From an uncultured Chlorobiaceae bacterium (lineage in GTDB: Bacteria > Bacteroidota > Chlorobiia > Chlorobiales > Chlorobiaceae): 64,000 bases of DNA. Under the pieces are notes generated by a model. It made no database searches, had not been told where the DNA came from, and was given only the letters and a program-made list of their open reading frames with translations. The DNA is taken from NCBI GenBank assembly GCA_903882665.1, contig CAIRXW010000021.1:1-64000 (forward strand), read 5' to 3'. Of this stretch, positions 48,340-58,343 are shown piece by piece; the stretch's first letter is position 1, and each line of letters begins with the position of its first letter. Made by a program: the position numbers and the translations under genes.

Positions 48340-48918
48340 TTATTTCCAGTTCCAAAAGAAAAGTATGGAGAAAATATGTGTCACGGTTAAGGCGAGTAAA
48401 AGGGAGACCATGGGCATGTGCACCATTCTCCATTGCTCAAGAGTCTTGACGGTCAGGCTGTCCCAGTAGTGTTGCTGCTCAATCTCCTCGTCTACCGTAG
48501 CATTGATTCCAGGTTGGTTCATATTTATTTTCACCTCTTCCTTGACTTTTTTGAGCAGATATTGCCCGACATGGCCGCTGGCGGTTACCACCATCATCAG
48601 GAAGGTCGCCGCCCAGGGTAAAATTGCGTTGAAATGGATCCCTGAATGGACAATGATCATCAGGGTACCTATCCAGCCGGTATTACAGTGTAGTTTGAGA
48701 AGTGTTTTGAGTGTGCCGTTCCTGATAACTTTTTTCTTTCGGGCGGAATAGCCAAAGGAGATTGCAAAAAAAAGAGTTCCGCCAATGCCAAGATATCGCC
48801 CGATCCATACAAGATGAACAACATGCAGGAGGTAGTCAAGTGATATTGCGGCAATAATCAGCAGCAGATAAGAGATTGTCAGCGGCAATGTTCGTTGTAC
48901 AAGGACAGATTTCCACAT
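48340..48918 (-). CDS. Cytochrome b561/ferric reductase-like membrane protein
   Basis: 192 aa with four TMs bearing His residues (LHVVHLVW, IVHSGIHFN, VTHIF); adjacent to the multiheme cytochrome. Confidence 0.6.
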   Translation of the reverse strand: MWKSVLVQRTLPLTISYLLLIIAAISLDYLLHVVHLVWIGRYLGIGGTLFFAISFGYSARKKKVIRNGTLKTLLKLHCNTGWIGTLMIIVHSGIHFNAILPWAATFLMMVVTASGHVGQYLLKKVKEEVKINMNQPGINATVDEEIEQQHYWDSLTVKTLEQWRMVHMPMVSLLLALTVTHIFSILFFWNWK

Positions 48919-49199
48919 GGTTCAACATCGTTAAAAGTAGTCATGAGTTTTCAATTGGAAAAGATATTCTTTGCTGCTTAAAAGAGTCTGAAAAGAGCCT
49001 TAATAATTGCTTAAAATCAATGGATAGAGGGAAGTAAGCCATTTCAGACGAATGCGATACATTTTTTACCATCATCTTGAGTTTCTGGTTGCCTGGGCTA
49101 CTGCGTGAACCTAAAAAAATTGCTCTCTTCTTCTCTTGTTTTTGTAAGTTCTTTCGATGAGTATCTTTGATAATTGACAAATGTAATGGGGGGTGGGGA

Positions 49200-49436
49200 A
49201 TGGATGAACAAAAATCTCAGGATGAGCAGAAGGTTGTGGTTACGTGTCAGGTTACCGATATCCGTATGCCCTTCTGGTCGATGGTTGTGTTTATGGTGAA
49301 GTGGGTTTTTGCCAGTATTCCTGCCATGATAATTTTCTCTTTGGTGGCAGGAGGTATCATGGCCGTTTTGAGTATCGTGTTTGGTACCATGTGGGGATTT
49401 CATGGCATGTTTCGCGAGATCAGATTGCCATTCTGA
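49200..49436 (+). CDS. Small hypothetical membrane protein
   Basis: 79 aa from ATG 49200 with two hydrophobic segments. Confidence 0.5.
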   Translation: MDEQKSQDEQKVVVTCQVTDIRMPFWSMVVFMVKWVFASIPAMIIFSLVAGGIMAVLSIVFGTMWGFHGMFREIRLPF

Positions 49437-49478
49437 ACCAGGTATATTTCTTCCGTTTCGGTAAAAAAAATTGAACTC

Positions 49479-50636
49479 ATGGGGTTGACACTAAGTGATC
49501 GGCATGCTTGTGTGCTGCAGTCGGAAATTCGTAACATGTCGATTGAGTGCCGTCGGGTTGGTGGAATCAATCTTGCCCAGGGAGTCTGTGATACTCCTGT
49601 GCCAGAATCCGTTCTTCAGGGTGCGGTGGAGGCTATCGGGCAGGGCATAAACAGCTACACTCATTATGCCGGTCTGCCTCAGTTGCGCGAGGCTCTTGCT
49701 CTCAAGCAGAAGAGGTTTTCTTCTGTTACGTTTGACCCGGATTGTGAGATCATTGTCAGTGCCGGAGCAACGGGTGCATTGTATTGCGCGTTTCAGGCTT
49801 TGCTCAATCCGGGAGATGAGGTGATTGTGTTTGAGCCTTTTTACGGCTACCATATCAGTACATTGCAGGCCGCAGAGGCTTTACCGGTCTATCTTCCGCT
49901 GAATCCACCGGAGTGGTCGTTCACCGCTCATGATCTTGAACTTGTTGTTTCTTCCCGTACCCGAGGCATTATCGTCAATACCCCGGCAAATCCTTCAGGC
50001 AAGGTTTTCTCGTCTGATGAACTTGAGATCATCGCCGGTTTTGCGGAACGCTACGACCTGTTTGTTTTTACTGATGAGATTTACGAGCATTTTGTTTATG
50101 GCGATAATGCCCATCGCACTTTTGCCTCTTTGCCTGGGATGAGGGAGCGTACCATTACCGTTTCAGGTTCTTCAAAAACCTTCAGTGTTACGGGCTGGAG
50201 GATCGGTTACCTCTTTTGTGATGCCCGGTGGGCCCAGGCAATCGGATATTTCAATGATCTTGTCTATGTGTGCGCTCCAGCCCCTCTACAGGCCGGTGTC
50301 GCCAGGGGAGTGCGGGAGCTTGGTGACGATTACTACCACAATCTCTCCCTTGCACATCAGGCAAAGCGTGACCGCTTTTGTGAGGCTCTCTCTCATGCTG
50401 GAATGCATCCCTATATTCCTGACGGAGCCTATTATGTGCTTGCCGATGTTTCCCGTATTCCTGGTAGTACAGGCAAGGAACGGGCACTGCACATTCTGCT
50501 GAAAACAGGTGTGGCCAGCGTTCCGGGCGGTGCTTTTTATCATGACAAAAAGGGAGAGAAGATGGTTCGTTTTTGCTTTGCCAAGGAGGATGCCGTGCTT
50601 GACGAAGCCATTCGACGCCTTCAGCTTCTTGCCTGA
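49479..50636 (+). CDS. PLP-dependent aminotransferase class I/II
   Basis: NTPANPSGKVFS, FTDEIYEHFVY, SGSSKTFSVTGWRIGYL. Confidence 0.9.
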   Translation: MGLTLSDRHACVLQSEIRNMSIECRRVGGINLAQGVCDTPVPESVLQGAVEAIGQGINSYTHYAGLPQLREALALKQKRFSSVTFDPDCEIIVSAGATGALYCAFQALLNPGDEVIVFEPFYGYHISTLQAAEALPVYLPLNPPEWSFTAHDLELVVSSRTRGIIVNTPANPSGKVFSSDELEIIAGFAERYDLFVFTDEIYEHFVYGDNAHRTFASLPGMRERTITVSGSSKTFSVTGWRIGYLFCDARWAQAIGYFNDLVYVCAPAPLQAGVARGVRELGDDYYHNLSLAHQAKRDRFCEALSHAGMHPYIPDGAYYVLADVSRIPGSTGKERALHILLKTGVASVPGGAFYHDKKGEKMVRFCFAKEDAVLDEAIRRLQLLA

Positions 50637-50664
50637 ATTTTTAACATAAATCAGAGGAATACGT

Positions 50665-51486
50665 ATGAGAAATGGGTTGATCAGGATTGCCGGATTTGTT
50701 GTACTGTTGTTTTCCCTGGCCGGTTGCCTCGAGATCAGTACGATCGTCAGCGTTAAACCGGACGGAACAGGGACTGTTTCCGAGCAGATGTTGATGAGCA
50801 AGAGCTCTTTCAGCGGGATGGTTCTTGCTGATGGGGATAAAAAAGGGCAATCTGGTCAGCTTCCCGGTAAAGAAGCATTTGAAAAGAAGTCGCTGGGGAT
50901 GGGTGAAGGGGTGCATTTTGTTTCGGTTCGTCCGATTGTAAAGAAAACGCAGTCAGGATATGAGGCGCTCTACTCATTCAGGGATATCAATCTGTTGCAG
51001 GTTAACAGTGGCCCTGATAACGCTGTTTCAGCCGATTCAACTTCCGGTGAGCAATCCCCGAAAAAGAACAGGCAGTCTGTCCGATTCTCACTGAAAGAGG
51101 GTTCTCCATCGAGGCTTGTTATTGTGATGGATCAGGAAAAAAAGGCTTCATTATCTAACTCTCCTGATGCAGCAAAGCCTCAGCAAAATGCCGAGCAACT
51201 GAAAATGGCAATAAGTATCATGAAACAGTTTCTCAAGGGGATGAGAGTGTTTATGGCCGTAGATGTCAATGGATCGATACTCAGTACCAATGCGACGTAT
51301 CGAAAAGAAAAGAGAATTACCTTGATGGATGTTGATTTCGACAAGTTGTTGGCCAAACCGAAACAGTTTGCATCATTTGCAGCTCTTGGCTCTGACCCTT
51401 CTTCAGAAGAGATGCAGAAAATCCTGAAAAAAATTCCAGGAATCAAGCTGGAAACACAAAAGGAGGTTAATGTGAGTTTTAAGTAA
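50665..51486 (+). CDS. Hypothetical lipoprotein
   Basis: Lipobox VLLFSLAGCLE after a hydrophobic N-terminus. Confidence 0.7.
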   Translation: MRNGLIRIAGFVVLLFSLAGCLEISTIVSVKPDGTGTVSEQMLMSKSSFSGMVLADGDKKGQSGQLPGKEAFEKKSLGMGEGVHFVSVRPIVKKTQSGYEALYSFRDINLLQVNSGPDNAVSADSTSGEQSPKKNRQSVRFSLKEGSPSRLVIVMDQEKKASLSNSPDAAKPQQNAEQLKMAISIMKQFLKGMRVFMAVDVNGSILSTNATYRKEKRITLMDVDFDKLLAKPKQFASFAALGSDPSSEEMQKILKKIPGIKLETQKEVNVSFK

Positions 51487-51529
51487 AGAGGCAAGGGGGG
51501 ATGTATTGCATTAATAAAACTGAAACCGA

Positions 51530-51925
51530 AAGCTATAAGCCGAATTCTGTGGATTACCCGGGAACCCCGGGTAAAGCTGCAGCCATTTATCTGATGCGGC
51601 TTACCCGAGAACTCTCCTTTCGGAATTGAACGGGCCGCTCTTTATCCCCCGAGGGGAAAAGTCCTCTTATTTAGCCTTGCTTCGGGGAGGTTTGCCAAGC
51701 ACATTCCATTACTGCAATGTCTGGTGGTCTCTTACACCCCCGTTTCACCCTTACTCCGGACGTCCGGAGCGGTCTGTTTTCTGTTGCACTCTCTGTGACA
51801 AGCGGCTTGCGCCGTCATCCCCGGGCTTGAGTTTTGTGACTCTCGACCGGCACCCTGCCCTGTGAAGTTCGGACTTTCCTCCATGCAGCCTTGCGGTTGC
51901 ACGGCGACTGCACACTTGCGGTTTC
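51530..51925 (-). ncRNA. rnpB: RNase P RNA, bacterial class A
   Basis: Plus strand shows the complement of conserved RNase P regions: ataagccgaattctgt at one end and gaagttcggactttcctc…ggcgactgcac at the other. Ends approximate. Confidence 0.87.
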
Positions 51926-51984
51926 AGTTTTACAAAGAACGATAATGAATAGAGCGCTCATATTATTGAACGTGCATCTTCTGT

Positions 51985-52785
51985 TTAATCCTGGGCCTCT
52001 TCAAAGAGTCTTTCGTGCACAACGATGCGTCCGCATGACTCACAAAGATAAAATCCACCCTGTACAATCAGTGTGTGACGATTGGTCGGGACCCTCGTGT
52101 TGCAGCCGGAACAGGCGTTGCGGTTCAGCTTTACAACAGCATTGTTCAAGGTACCGCTTCTAAGGTGGTCGTACTTGTCGAGCAGTCTTTTTGCTTCAGT
52201 TGCAATGAGTAAGCGCTGTGCCTTCACCTTTTTTTTCAGCGAACTGACATCTTCGGCTGTTTCAATAACAATGCTGTCGAGCTCCTCTTTTTTCTGCGCA
52301 ATCTGCTTATTCAGATCCTCAAGCTGCTGATGCAGGACATCGTCAGGCATCATCTCTTCAGTAATTTCATCATAGCGATTCTCCGCAATGAGCAGGCGCC
52401 CTTTTTTCTGGATCTCCTGTGATCGCTGTATTGAGTGGACAATATCCTGAAGCTGGATTTCGGCCTGCGCTATCTCTTTTTCTTCGTATTCTATCTGCTT
52501 TGAGAGCGCGTCATACTCCTTGTTGTTGCGGGCAAGTGTCTGCTTCTCCTTGAAGTTCAGGATCTTGTTTTTGCACTCATTGATCGTTTCGTGCAAATGT
52601 GAGCGCGACTTCAGGTGATCATCAGCTATCTTTTTTCGTGATTCGAGCTGGCGATTGGTAAATACCAGATCTTCATCAAGGGCATCAATTTCCTCTGGCA
52701 GCCCTTTTTGAAGGCTGACGATGCTTTCTATCTGATTGTCAAGGTGCTGAAGCCTGACAAGCAGGTTTATTTTTGTATGATCCAC
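51985..52785 (-). CDS. Coiled-coil protein with C-terminal C4 zinc ribbon
   Basis: LNRNACSGCNTRVP…YLCESCGRIV; long coiled coil. Confidence 0.82.
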   Translation of the reverse strand: MDHTKINLLVRLQHLDNQIESIVSLQKGLPEEIDALDEDLVFTNRQLESRKKIADDHLKSRSHLHETINECKNKILNFKEKQTLARNNKEYDALSKQIEYEEKEIAQAEIQLQDIVHSIQRSQEIQKKGRLLIAENRYDEITEEMMPDDVLHQQLEDLNKQIAQKKEELDSIVIETAEDVSSLKKKVKAQRLLIATEAKRLLDKYDHLRSGTLNNAVVKLNRNACSGCNTRVPTNRHTLIVQGGFYLCESCGRIVVHERLFEEAQD

Positions 52786-52816
52786 TACTCCTGATATTTT
52801 GGATTATTAAAAGCAA

Positions 52817-52847
52817 TAAAAAAAGCACCCTCTCAAGAAAAGGTGCA
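52817..52847 (-). terminator. Rho-independent terminator downstream of tRNA-Leu
   Basis: Minus strand: gcaccttttcttgagagggtgcttttttatt. Confidence 0.7.
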
Positions 52848-52946
52848 TACCTGTGCGTTGTATGTGAAAAACCTGGCCTGAGATGATTCGACTGATGATA
52901 TGTTGTTGAGCGTATTCACGTCTATATCGCCTGTGAAGATTGTTTG

Positions 52947-53029
52947 TGCCCGAAAGGAGACTCGAACTCCTACACCTTGCGGCGCGCGTCCCTGAAACGC
53001 GTGCGTCTACCAATTCCGCCATTCGGGCA
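52947..53029 (-). tRNA. tRNA-Leu(CAG)
   Basis: Minus strand tgcccgaatggcggaattggtagacgcacgcgtttcagggacgcgcgccgcaaggtgtaggagttcgagtctcctttcgggca; 7-nt loop TTCAGGG gives anticodon CAG; long variable arm. Confidence 0.93.
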
Positions 53030-53062
53030 TTCCGCCATGCTCAGACCAGTATAAAAAAAATC

Positions 53063-53245
53063 TTACTTGATCTCCTTGTGCAGGGTATGACGCTGCATGT
53101 TGGGATTGTACTTCTTCAAGATAAGACGTTCTGTGGTATTTTTCTTGTTTTTTGTGGTGGTATATCTGGAAACTGTTTTCCCCTCTTTTTTTGCCTCAGT
53201 GCATTCAAGGGTGATAACGATTCTGTTTTCTTTTCCTTTTGCCAT
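53063..53245 (-). CDS. rpmG: 50S ribosomal protein L33
   Basis: 60 aa; [22 protein letters not shown]. Confidence 0.95.
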   Translation of the reverse strand: MAKGKENRIVITLECTEAKKEGKTVSRYTTTKNKKNTTERLILKKYNPNMQRHTLHKEIK

Positions 53246-53395
53246 GGTAACTTCAATCAGGTATGTAATTGTAAATAGAACCCAATATAAGGCCTGAAAG
53301 GTGATTTTGCAAGTTATGGGTTTTTTCTTTCTGTGATAACGGTAGAAAAGCTATTTTTAAGCTCTTTATAACCCTTTTAACAGGTAACCGCAACC

Positions 53396-54649
53396 GTGCT
53401 TGACAGTAACTTTTTTCACTATAACGCTGCAACGCTCCATTGCGATGAAGTCAGCCTTGAGGGGCTTGCGGCCATTTTTGGAACTCCTCTGTTTGTGACT
53501 TCCCGGAGAAGTCTCACCGAAAGTTATCAGACTTTTGAGCACGCATTCAAAGAGCTGCCCCATTTTACCTGCTATTCAGTCAAGGCCAATTTTAATCTCA
53601 CGGTTATCCGTACACTTGCTGAACTTGGCTGTGGCTGTGATGTTAATTCCGGCGGAGAACTCTATCGTGCTTTGCAGGCGGGTGTTGCAGCAGAAAAAAT
53701 CATTTTTGCCGGTGTCGGCAAGAGGTCTGACGAGATTGTCTATGCCCTTCAGAGCGGGGTACTCATGCTGAAAGCTGAATCAATGTCGGAACTTCGTGCT
53801 ATCGACCGGATTGCCGGAGAGCTTGGCAAAACAGCCCCGGTTGCTTTAAGGATTAATCCGAATGTGACGGCTGAAACTCATCCCTATATTACCACTGGCG
53901 ACAGCAAGGAGAAGTTTGGTATTGATGAGCTGGAGCTTCCCCGGGTATTTTCCCTTTTCTCTCAGTTGCCGAATCTCAAGCTTGTCGGGCTCGACATGCA
54001 TATCGGATCACAGATTTTTGATCCCCAATATTATGTGGCTGCCACCCTGAAGCTGCTCGCTCTTTTCAAGGAATCGAAAGAGCTTGGCTTTGCTCTCGAA
54101 TTTCTTGATATCGGTGGTGGTTTTCCGGTAACCTACGATCCACTGAAACCGGCGACTCCGATCGAACAGTTTGCTGAAAAGCTTGTTCCGATGCTCCAGC
54201 CGCTTGGCGTGAAGGTGATTTTTGAACCTGGACGCTATCTGGTTGCCAATGCATCGGTATTGCTGACCAGAATTCTCTATAAAAAGAGTAATCATACTGG
54301 CAAACAGTTTTTTGTGGTCGATGCAGGGATGACGGAACTGATTCGTCCGGCGCTTTACCAGTCGCACCATGAGGTTCAGCCGGTGACTTTTCATGAGGAA
54401 ACTATTGTTGCCGATGTTGTTGGTCCGATTTGCGAGTCGAGTGATTTTTTTGCACGCCAGCGCTCAATTGGTGCGGCAGAAGAGGGAGAACTGCTCGCGG
54501 TGATGTCATCGGGAGCTTACGGCGCCGTCATGGGCAGCAATTACAACGGCAGGCTCCGCCCGGCGGAGGTCATGGTGAACGGAAGCGAGGTCAAACTTGT
54601 CCGTAAACGAGAAACCCTTGAACAGCTCGTACAGAATGAGCTGTTCTGA
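53396..54649 (+). CDS. lysA: Diaminopimelate decarboxylase
   Basis: CYSVKANFNL, GLDMHIGSQI, LDIGGGFPVTY, EPGRYLVANA, GPICESSDFF. Confidence 0.93.
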   Translation: MLDSNFFHYNAATLHCDEVSLEGLAAIFGTPLFVTSRRSLTESYQTFEHAFKELPHFTCYSVKANFNLTVIRTLAELGCGCDVNSGGELYRALQAGVAAEKIIFAGVGKRSDEIVYALQSGVLMLKAESMSELRAIDRIAGELGKTAPVALRINPNVTAETHPYITTGDSKEKFGIDELELPRVFSLFSQLPNLKLVGLDMHIGSQIFDPQYYVAATLKLLALFKESKELGFALEFLDIGGGFPVTYDPLKPATPIEQFAEKLVPMLQPLGVKVIFEPGRYLVANASVLLTRILYKKSNHTGKQFFVVDAGMTELIRPALYQSHHEVQPVTFHEETIVADVVGPICESSDFFARQRSIGAAEEGELLAVMSSGAYGAVMGSNYNGRLRPAEVMVNGSEVKLVRKRETLEQLVQNELF

Positions 54650-54675
54650 GAAGGGGCGACCCTGTTGTAAAGGGT

Positions 54676-55545
54676 TTACTGGTGGATATTTTTGAAGATT
54701 TTAAGGGTCGCATCGGCCATGTTCAGGGTGTAGAAGTGGATGCCCTTGCTATGATGGTCGATGAGATCCTGAACCTGCGCAGTAGCCCATTCGATACCGA
54801 TTGAGGCTACTTCGCTGTCGTTTTTAGCGTTGAGAATTTTTTTCTGGAGAGTAGCGGGAATTCTTGCGCCAAGTGCCAGTTCCGACATTCTGATCATCCC
54901 TTTGCGTGTGGTGATGGGCATAATCCCCGGAATGATGGGCACGGTAATGCCGCCAAGGGCGCAGCGTTCAACAAAGTCGAAGTAGTCGCGGTTGTCGAAA
55001 AAGAGCTGTGTAACAATATAGTCGGCTCCGGCATCGACCTTTTCTTTCAGATATTCAATCTCTTTCATCCGGTTTGGTGTTTCAGGGTGTCCTTCAGGAA
55101 AGCCTGCAACGCCGATACCGAAATCAGGGTACTCTTTTTTTATGAAGCTAACCAGATCTATGGCATAGGGGAAATCCTTTGTTGCATCGGCCATTGATGC
55201 AATCCCGGCTGGTTTGTCGCCTCTCAGGGCAAGCACATTGTTGATGCCGTGCTCCCGGTAGTTCTGCAGAATGGCTCCGGTTTCCTCTTTGTCGGAGCAG
55301 ATGCAGGTGAGGTGCGATACGACAGTCAGGCCGGTTTCTTTCTGTATTTTTGTTACCAGACTATGGGTTTTTGAACGGGTCGATCCACCGGCTCCATAAG
55401 TAACACTGACGTAGGAGGGGTTGAGCGGAGAGAGTGCTGCAATGGTTTCAAACAGTGTTTCCCACTCTTCATCTTTCTTTGGGGGGAAAAACTCAAAACT
55501 GAAGACAGGTTTGGCGGCAGAGTTCAGTATTTCTTTGACAAGCAT
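54676..55545 (-). CDS. metF: 5,10-methylenetetrahydrofolate reductase
   Basis: FSFEFFPPKKDEE, VTYGAGGSTR, ALRGDKP, YIVTQLFFDN. Confidence 0.93.
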   Translation of the reverse strand: MLVKEILNSAAKPVFSFEFFPPKKDEEWETLFETIAALSPLNPSYVSVTYGAGGSTRSKTHSLVTKIQKETGLTVVSHLTCICSDKEETGAILQNYREHGINNVLALRGDKPAGIASMADATKDFPYAIDLVSFIKKEYPDFGIGVAGFPEGHPETPNRMKEIEYLKEKVDAGADYIVTQLFFDNRDYFDFVERCALGGITVPIIPGIMPITTRKGMIRMSELALGARIPATLQKKILNAKNDSEVASIGIEWATAQVQDLIDHHSKGIHFYTLNMADATLKIFKNIHQ

Positions 55546-55602
55546 GTCAGCAAGTGAGGTTTAAAGGCTTGAATAAAAAGAAGAATATACAAAAACAATG
55601 AT

Positions 55603-57852
55603 TTGCCTAACGTAGAAAAAATAAAGGAGCTGCGGCACTCCGCGCACTTTTCCCTGGCGCCATACCCGGCGGTACGGTTGCTCTGTATTGTTATTTTGGG
55701 GATTCTTGCAGGGGTAAACCTATCCCTTCCGGTTGAGGGGTGGCTGCATCTTTGTGCGCTTGCCCTTGTTGCCCTTCTGGCAGGCATGGTGTATGAAAAG
55801 CTGCGCAGTAAAGCTCCGTTCCCGCTCTTTTTCACTTCCATCAGCTATCTGCTTTTTGTCTTCTTCTGCTTTGCTGCCTACAGCGATTACCAGCTCAATT
55901 ATGTGCCACGCGACGGGCTTGTGCGGTTCAGCGGAAAAAACGTGCTGCTTTACGGGCGGATTGCTGATCGGCCAAATTTTTCCAAAACCGGAGTTGGCTG
56001 GATTATGGAGGTTGAGGAGGTCTTTGAAAACGGCCGTACGTTCAAACTCCATGACCGGGCAAAGATTTTCATGCGCAGTGCAGGGAAGCCGGACGTAAAG
56101 ATCAGGTATGGAGATATGGTTCGGGTAAAGGGGAAGCTCGACCTTATTCCTGAAGCAGCAAACCGGGGCGAATTCGACCCACGCAGAGCTGCCCGCATGA
56201 AGCAGCTTTCGGTGCAACTCTTTTGTGCGGGCCCCTGGCAGGTGCAGCATGAAGGGGAGCCGAGGCTCAATGGTTTTGAACGCTTTATTGTGCAGCCGGT
56301 CTACGACTATATTGCCAAGAGTATTGAAGAACTCATGCCGCCGGGGGAGGAGCGCAAGCTCTCTGCCGGGGTGCTGACAGGTGAAAGGGAGAGCATGTCG
56401 GAGGAGGTATTTGAAGCATTCAAGCTTACAGGGACGGCGCATATTCTTGCTGTTTCGGGGCTCAATGTCGGTCTGCTTGCCCTTGTCATTCAAATCTTCC
56501 TGCAGCGGTTGAAGGTAACCACTGCAGGGCGTTGGCTCTCTTTCGTGCTTTTCTGCTTCATTTTGCTTGTCTATTGTTATGTGACCGGCAACTCTCCGTC
56601 GGTCAAGCGTGCTGCCTTCATGTCTCTGGTCTTTATTGGCGGAGAGACGCTTGGTCGGAAAAGCTATCCCGTCAACTCACTTGCCTTTGCGGACTTCCTG
56701 ATTCTCCTGTTCGACCCGTTCGACCTCCTCAATCCGGGATTTTTGATGACCAATGGAGCTGTTCTGGGCATCCTTCTGATTTATCCTCGCTTTATCGATT
56801 CCCCTTCGTCGCAAAAAGGGGGAGGGCTTTTGCGGAGCGCCGGTCGTTTTTTGCTCACCGGCGTCATGATCACTATTTCCTCCATTATCGGGGTCTCGCC
56901 CGTTATTGCCTACTATTTCGGCACCTTTTCAGTCATCAGCATTCTGGCCAATATTCCCGTTGTGCTCTTTTCGACCCTCCTGATGTACGCCCTTGTGCCG
57001 ATGCTGCTGCTTAACCTTGTGTCAGGCTATGCGGCATCTTTTTTTGCCGCAACCTCTTTTTCCCTGGCAGAGCTTACCCTGCGTTCGGCCCTCTGGTTCA
57101 GCCAGGTTCCCTTCGCTTCCATAACACTCAGGCCTGACGGAACGGAAGTCTGGCTCTACTATGCACTCCTTGCAGCCTTGCTCTTTTTCGGTTATCGGAA
57201 AGCGTGGGGCAAGGTTGCTGTTTCGCTTCTGCTTGGTCTCAACCTGCTCTTCTGGTACTCTTTTGCGCTGCACCCGCGCCCTGTTGCTCCCGACATGGTG
57301 ACGGTCAATCTTGGCAGAAACCTTGCCACACTCTTCTCATCGGGCAACGAAACGGTACAGATCGACGCTGGCAGGGCTTCGCGTGACCAGAAGCGCATTG
57401 CGCAGCAGCTCGACGAGTACGGCGTGGCTGCGCCAAAAGCGGTCATACAGTTTTATACACCCGATTCCCTCATCGCAAAAGTGCCCGCCCGCCATCATTT
57501 GCTGCAAGAGAGCACAAAACTCGTACTGCCCTCCATGGTCATTGTCCGCCCGGAAGAGAAGGTGCTCAAGCTCTGGAGCAGGGAACGCTCGCTGCTCATC
57601 GTGTCGGGTACCAGCCGCCTGAAAGAGGAGGAGCTTTACAAAGCTGATATCGCTTTTCTCTGGGTTTACCGATTTGCCCCGAAACAGCAGCAACAGATAA
57701 CCTCGTGGCTCAACTACGCCCGCCCGAAGCGATGCATCCTTGTTCCCGGCTCCTTTCTTCCACGTGTTCATCTCGCTGTGATGCAGCGCTTCGCCGCCGC
57801 TCGCCCCGGAGTCGAAGTTCGCTCAAAAACCCGGCAGATTGTGGTGCAATGA
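55603..57852 (+). CDS. comEC: ComEC/Rec2-family competence protein
   Basis: LSAGVLTGERESMSEEVFEAFKLTGTAHILAVSGLNVGLL competence motif; polytopic. Confidence 0.87.
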   Translation: MPNVEKIKELRHSAHFSLAPYPAVRLLCIVILGILAGVNLSLPVEGWLHLCALALVALLAGMVYEKLRSKAPFPLFFTSISYLLFVFFCFAAYSDYQLNYVPRDGLVRFSGKNVLLYGRIADRPNFSKTGVGWIMEVEEVFENGRTFKLHDRAKIFMRSAGKPDVKIRYGDMVRVKGKLDLIPEAANRGEFDPRRAARMKQLSVQLFCAGPWQVQHEGEPRLNGFERFIVQPVYDYIAKSIEELMPPGEERKLSAGVLTGERESMSEEVFEAFKLTGTAHILAVSGLNVGLLALVIQIFLQRLKVTTAGRWLSFVLFCFILLVYCYVTGNSPSVKRAAFMSLVFIGGETLGRKSYPVNSLAFADFLILLFDPFDLLNPGFLMTNGAVLGILLIYPRFIDSPSSQKGGGLLRSAGRFLLTGVMITISSIIGVSPVIAYYFGTFSVISILANIPVVLFSTLLMYALVPMLLLNLVSGYAASFFAATSFSLAELTLRSALWFSQVPFASITLRPDGTEVWLYYALLAALLFFGYRKAWGKVAVSLLLGLNLLFWYSFALHPRPVAPDMVTVNLGRNLATLFSSGNETVQIDAGRASRDQKRIAQQLDEYGVAAPKAVIQFYTPDSLIAKVPARHHLLQESTKLVLPSMVIVRPEEKVLKLWSRERSLLIVSGTSRLKEEELYKADIAFLWVYRFAPKQQQQITSWLNYARPKRCILVPGSFLPRVHLAVMQRFAAARPGVEVRSKTRQIVVQ

Positions 57853-58343
57853 TGGCTTTTATGCCTGAATTTTTGCATAGCTAATCAGGCCGCTAAGCTT
57901 CATAATTTCAAATATGTTACTTATCTTTCTACGCTTAGGTACCATTTTCTGCATTTTATGATATGTGACATGTTTACTTGGTAATGGGGGATAAAGATGT
58001 GTCAGTAAGCACCTATCAAAAAGTCATTATGTAACATCGAGTTAAATTAGACTATTTTCTTAACGGTTTGTTTTTTCTATTTCGGTATCAATTCTTGTGA
58101 AACGCTTATAATTACGAATATATGACGATGTTTAATAACGGTCTGCTTTTTTCCTCTTGCTCTCCTTGTGTTTGGTTTGCACTGATTTGTGCGAAATAAG
58201 CTGAAAATTTTTTAAACAATAGATTGAAATGATTTTTATGAAAAATTAGAATATTCATGTATAAAATAAAGTTTGTTTTTTTTGAGTTATTAAGATTCGT
58301 CTAAACCGTGTTATGAAATTATATCAATTAAGGAGAGAGTACG

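Noticed and set aside
51626-51865. 79-aa plus-strand ORF
   Set aside because: Lies within the RNase P RNA gene on the opposite strand; not coding.
52940-53278. 112-aa plus-strand ORF
   Set aside because: Overlaps tRNA-Leu and rpmG antisense; not coding.
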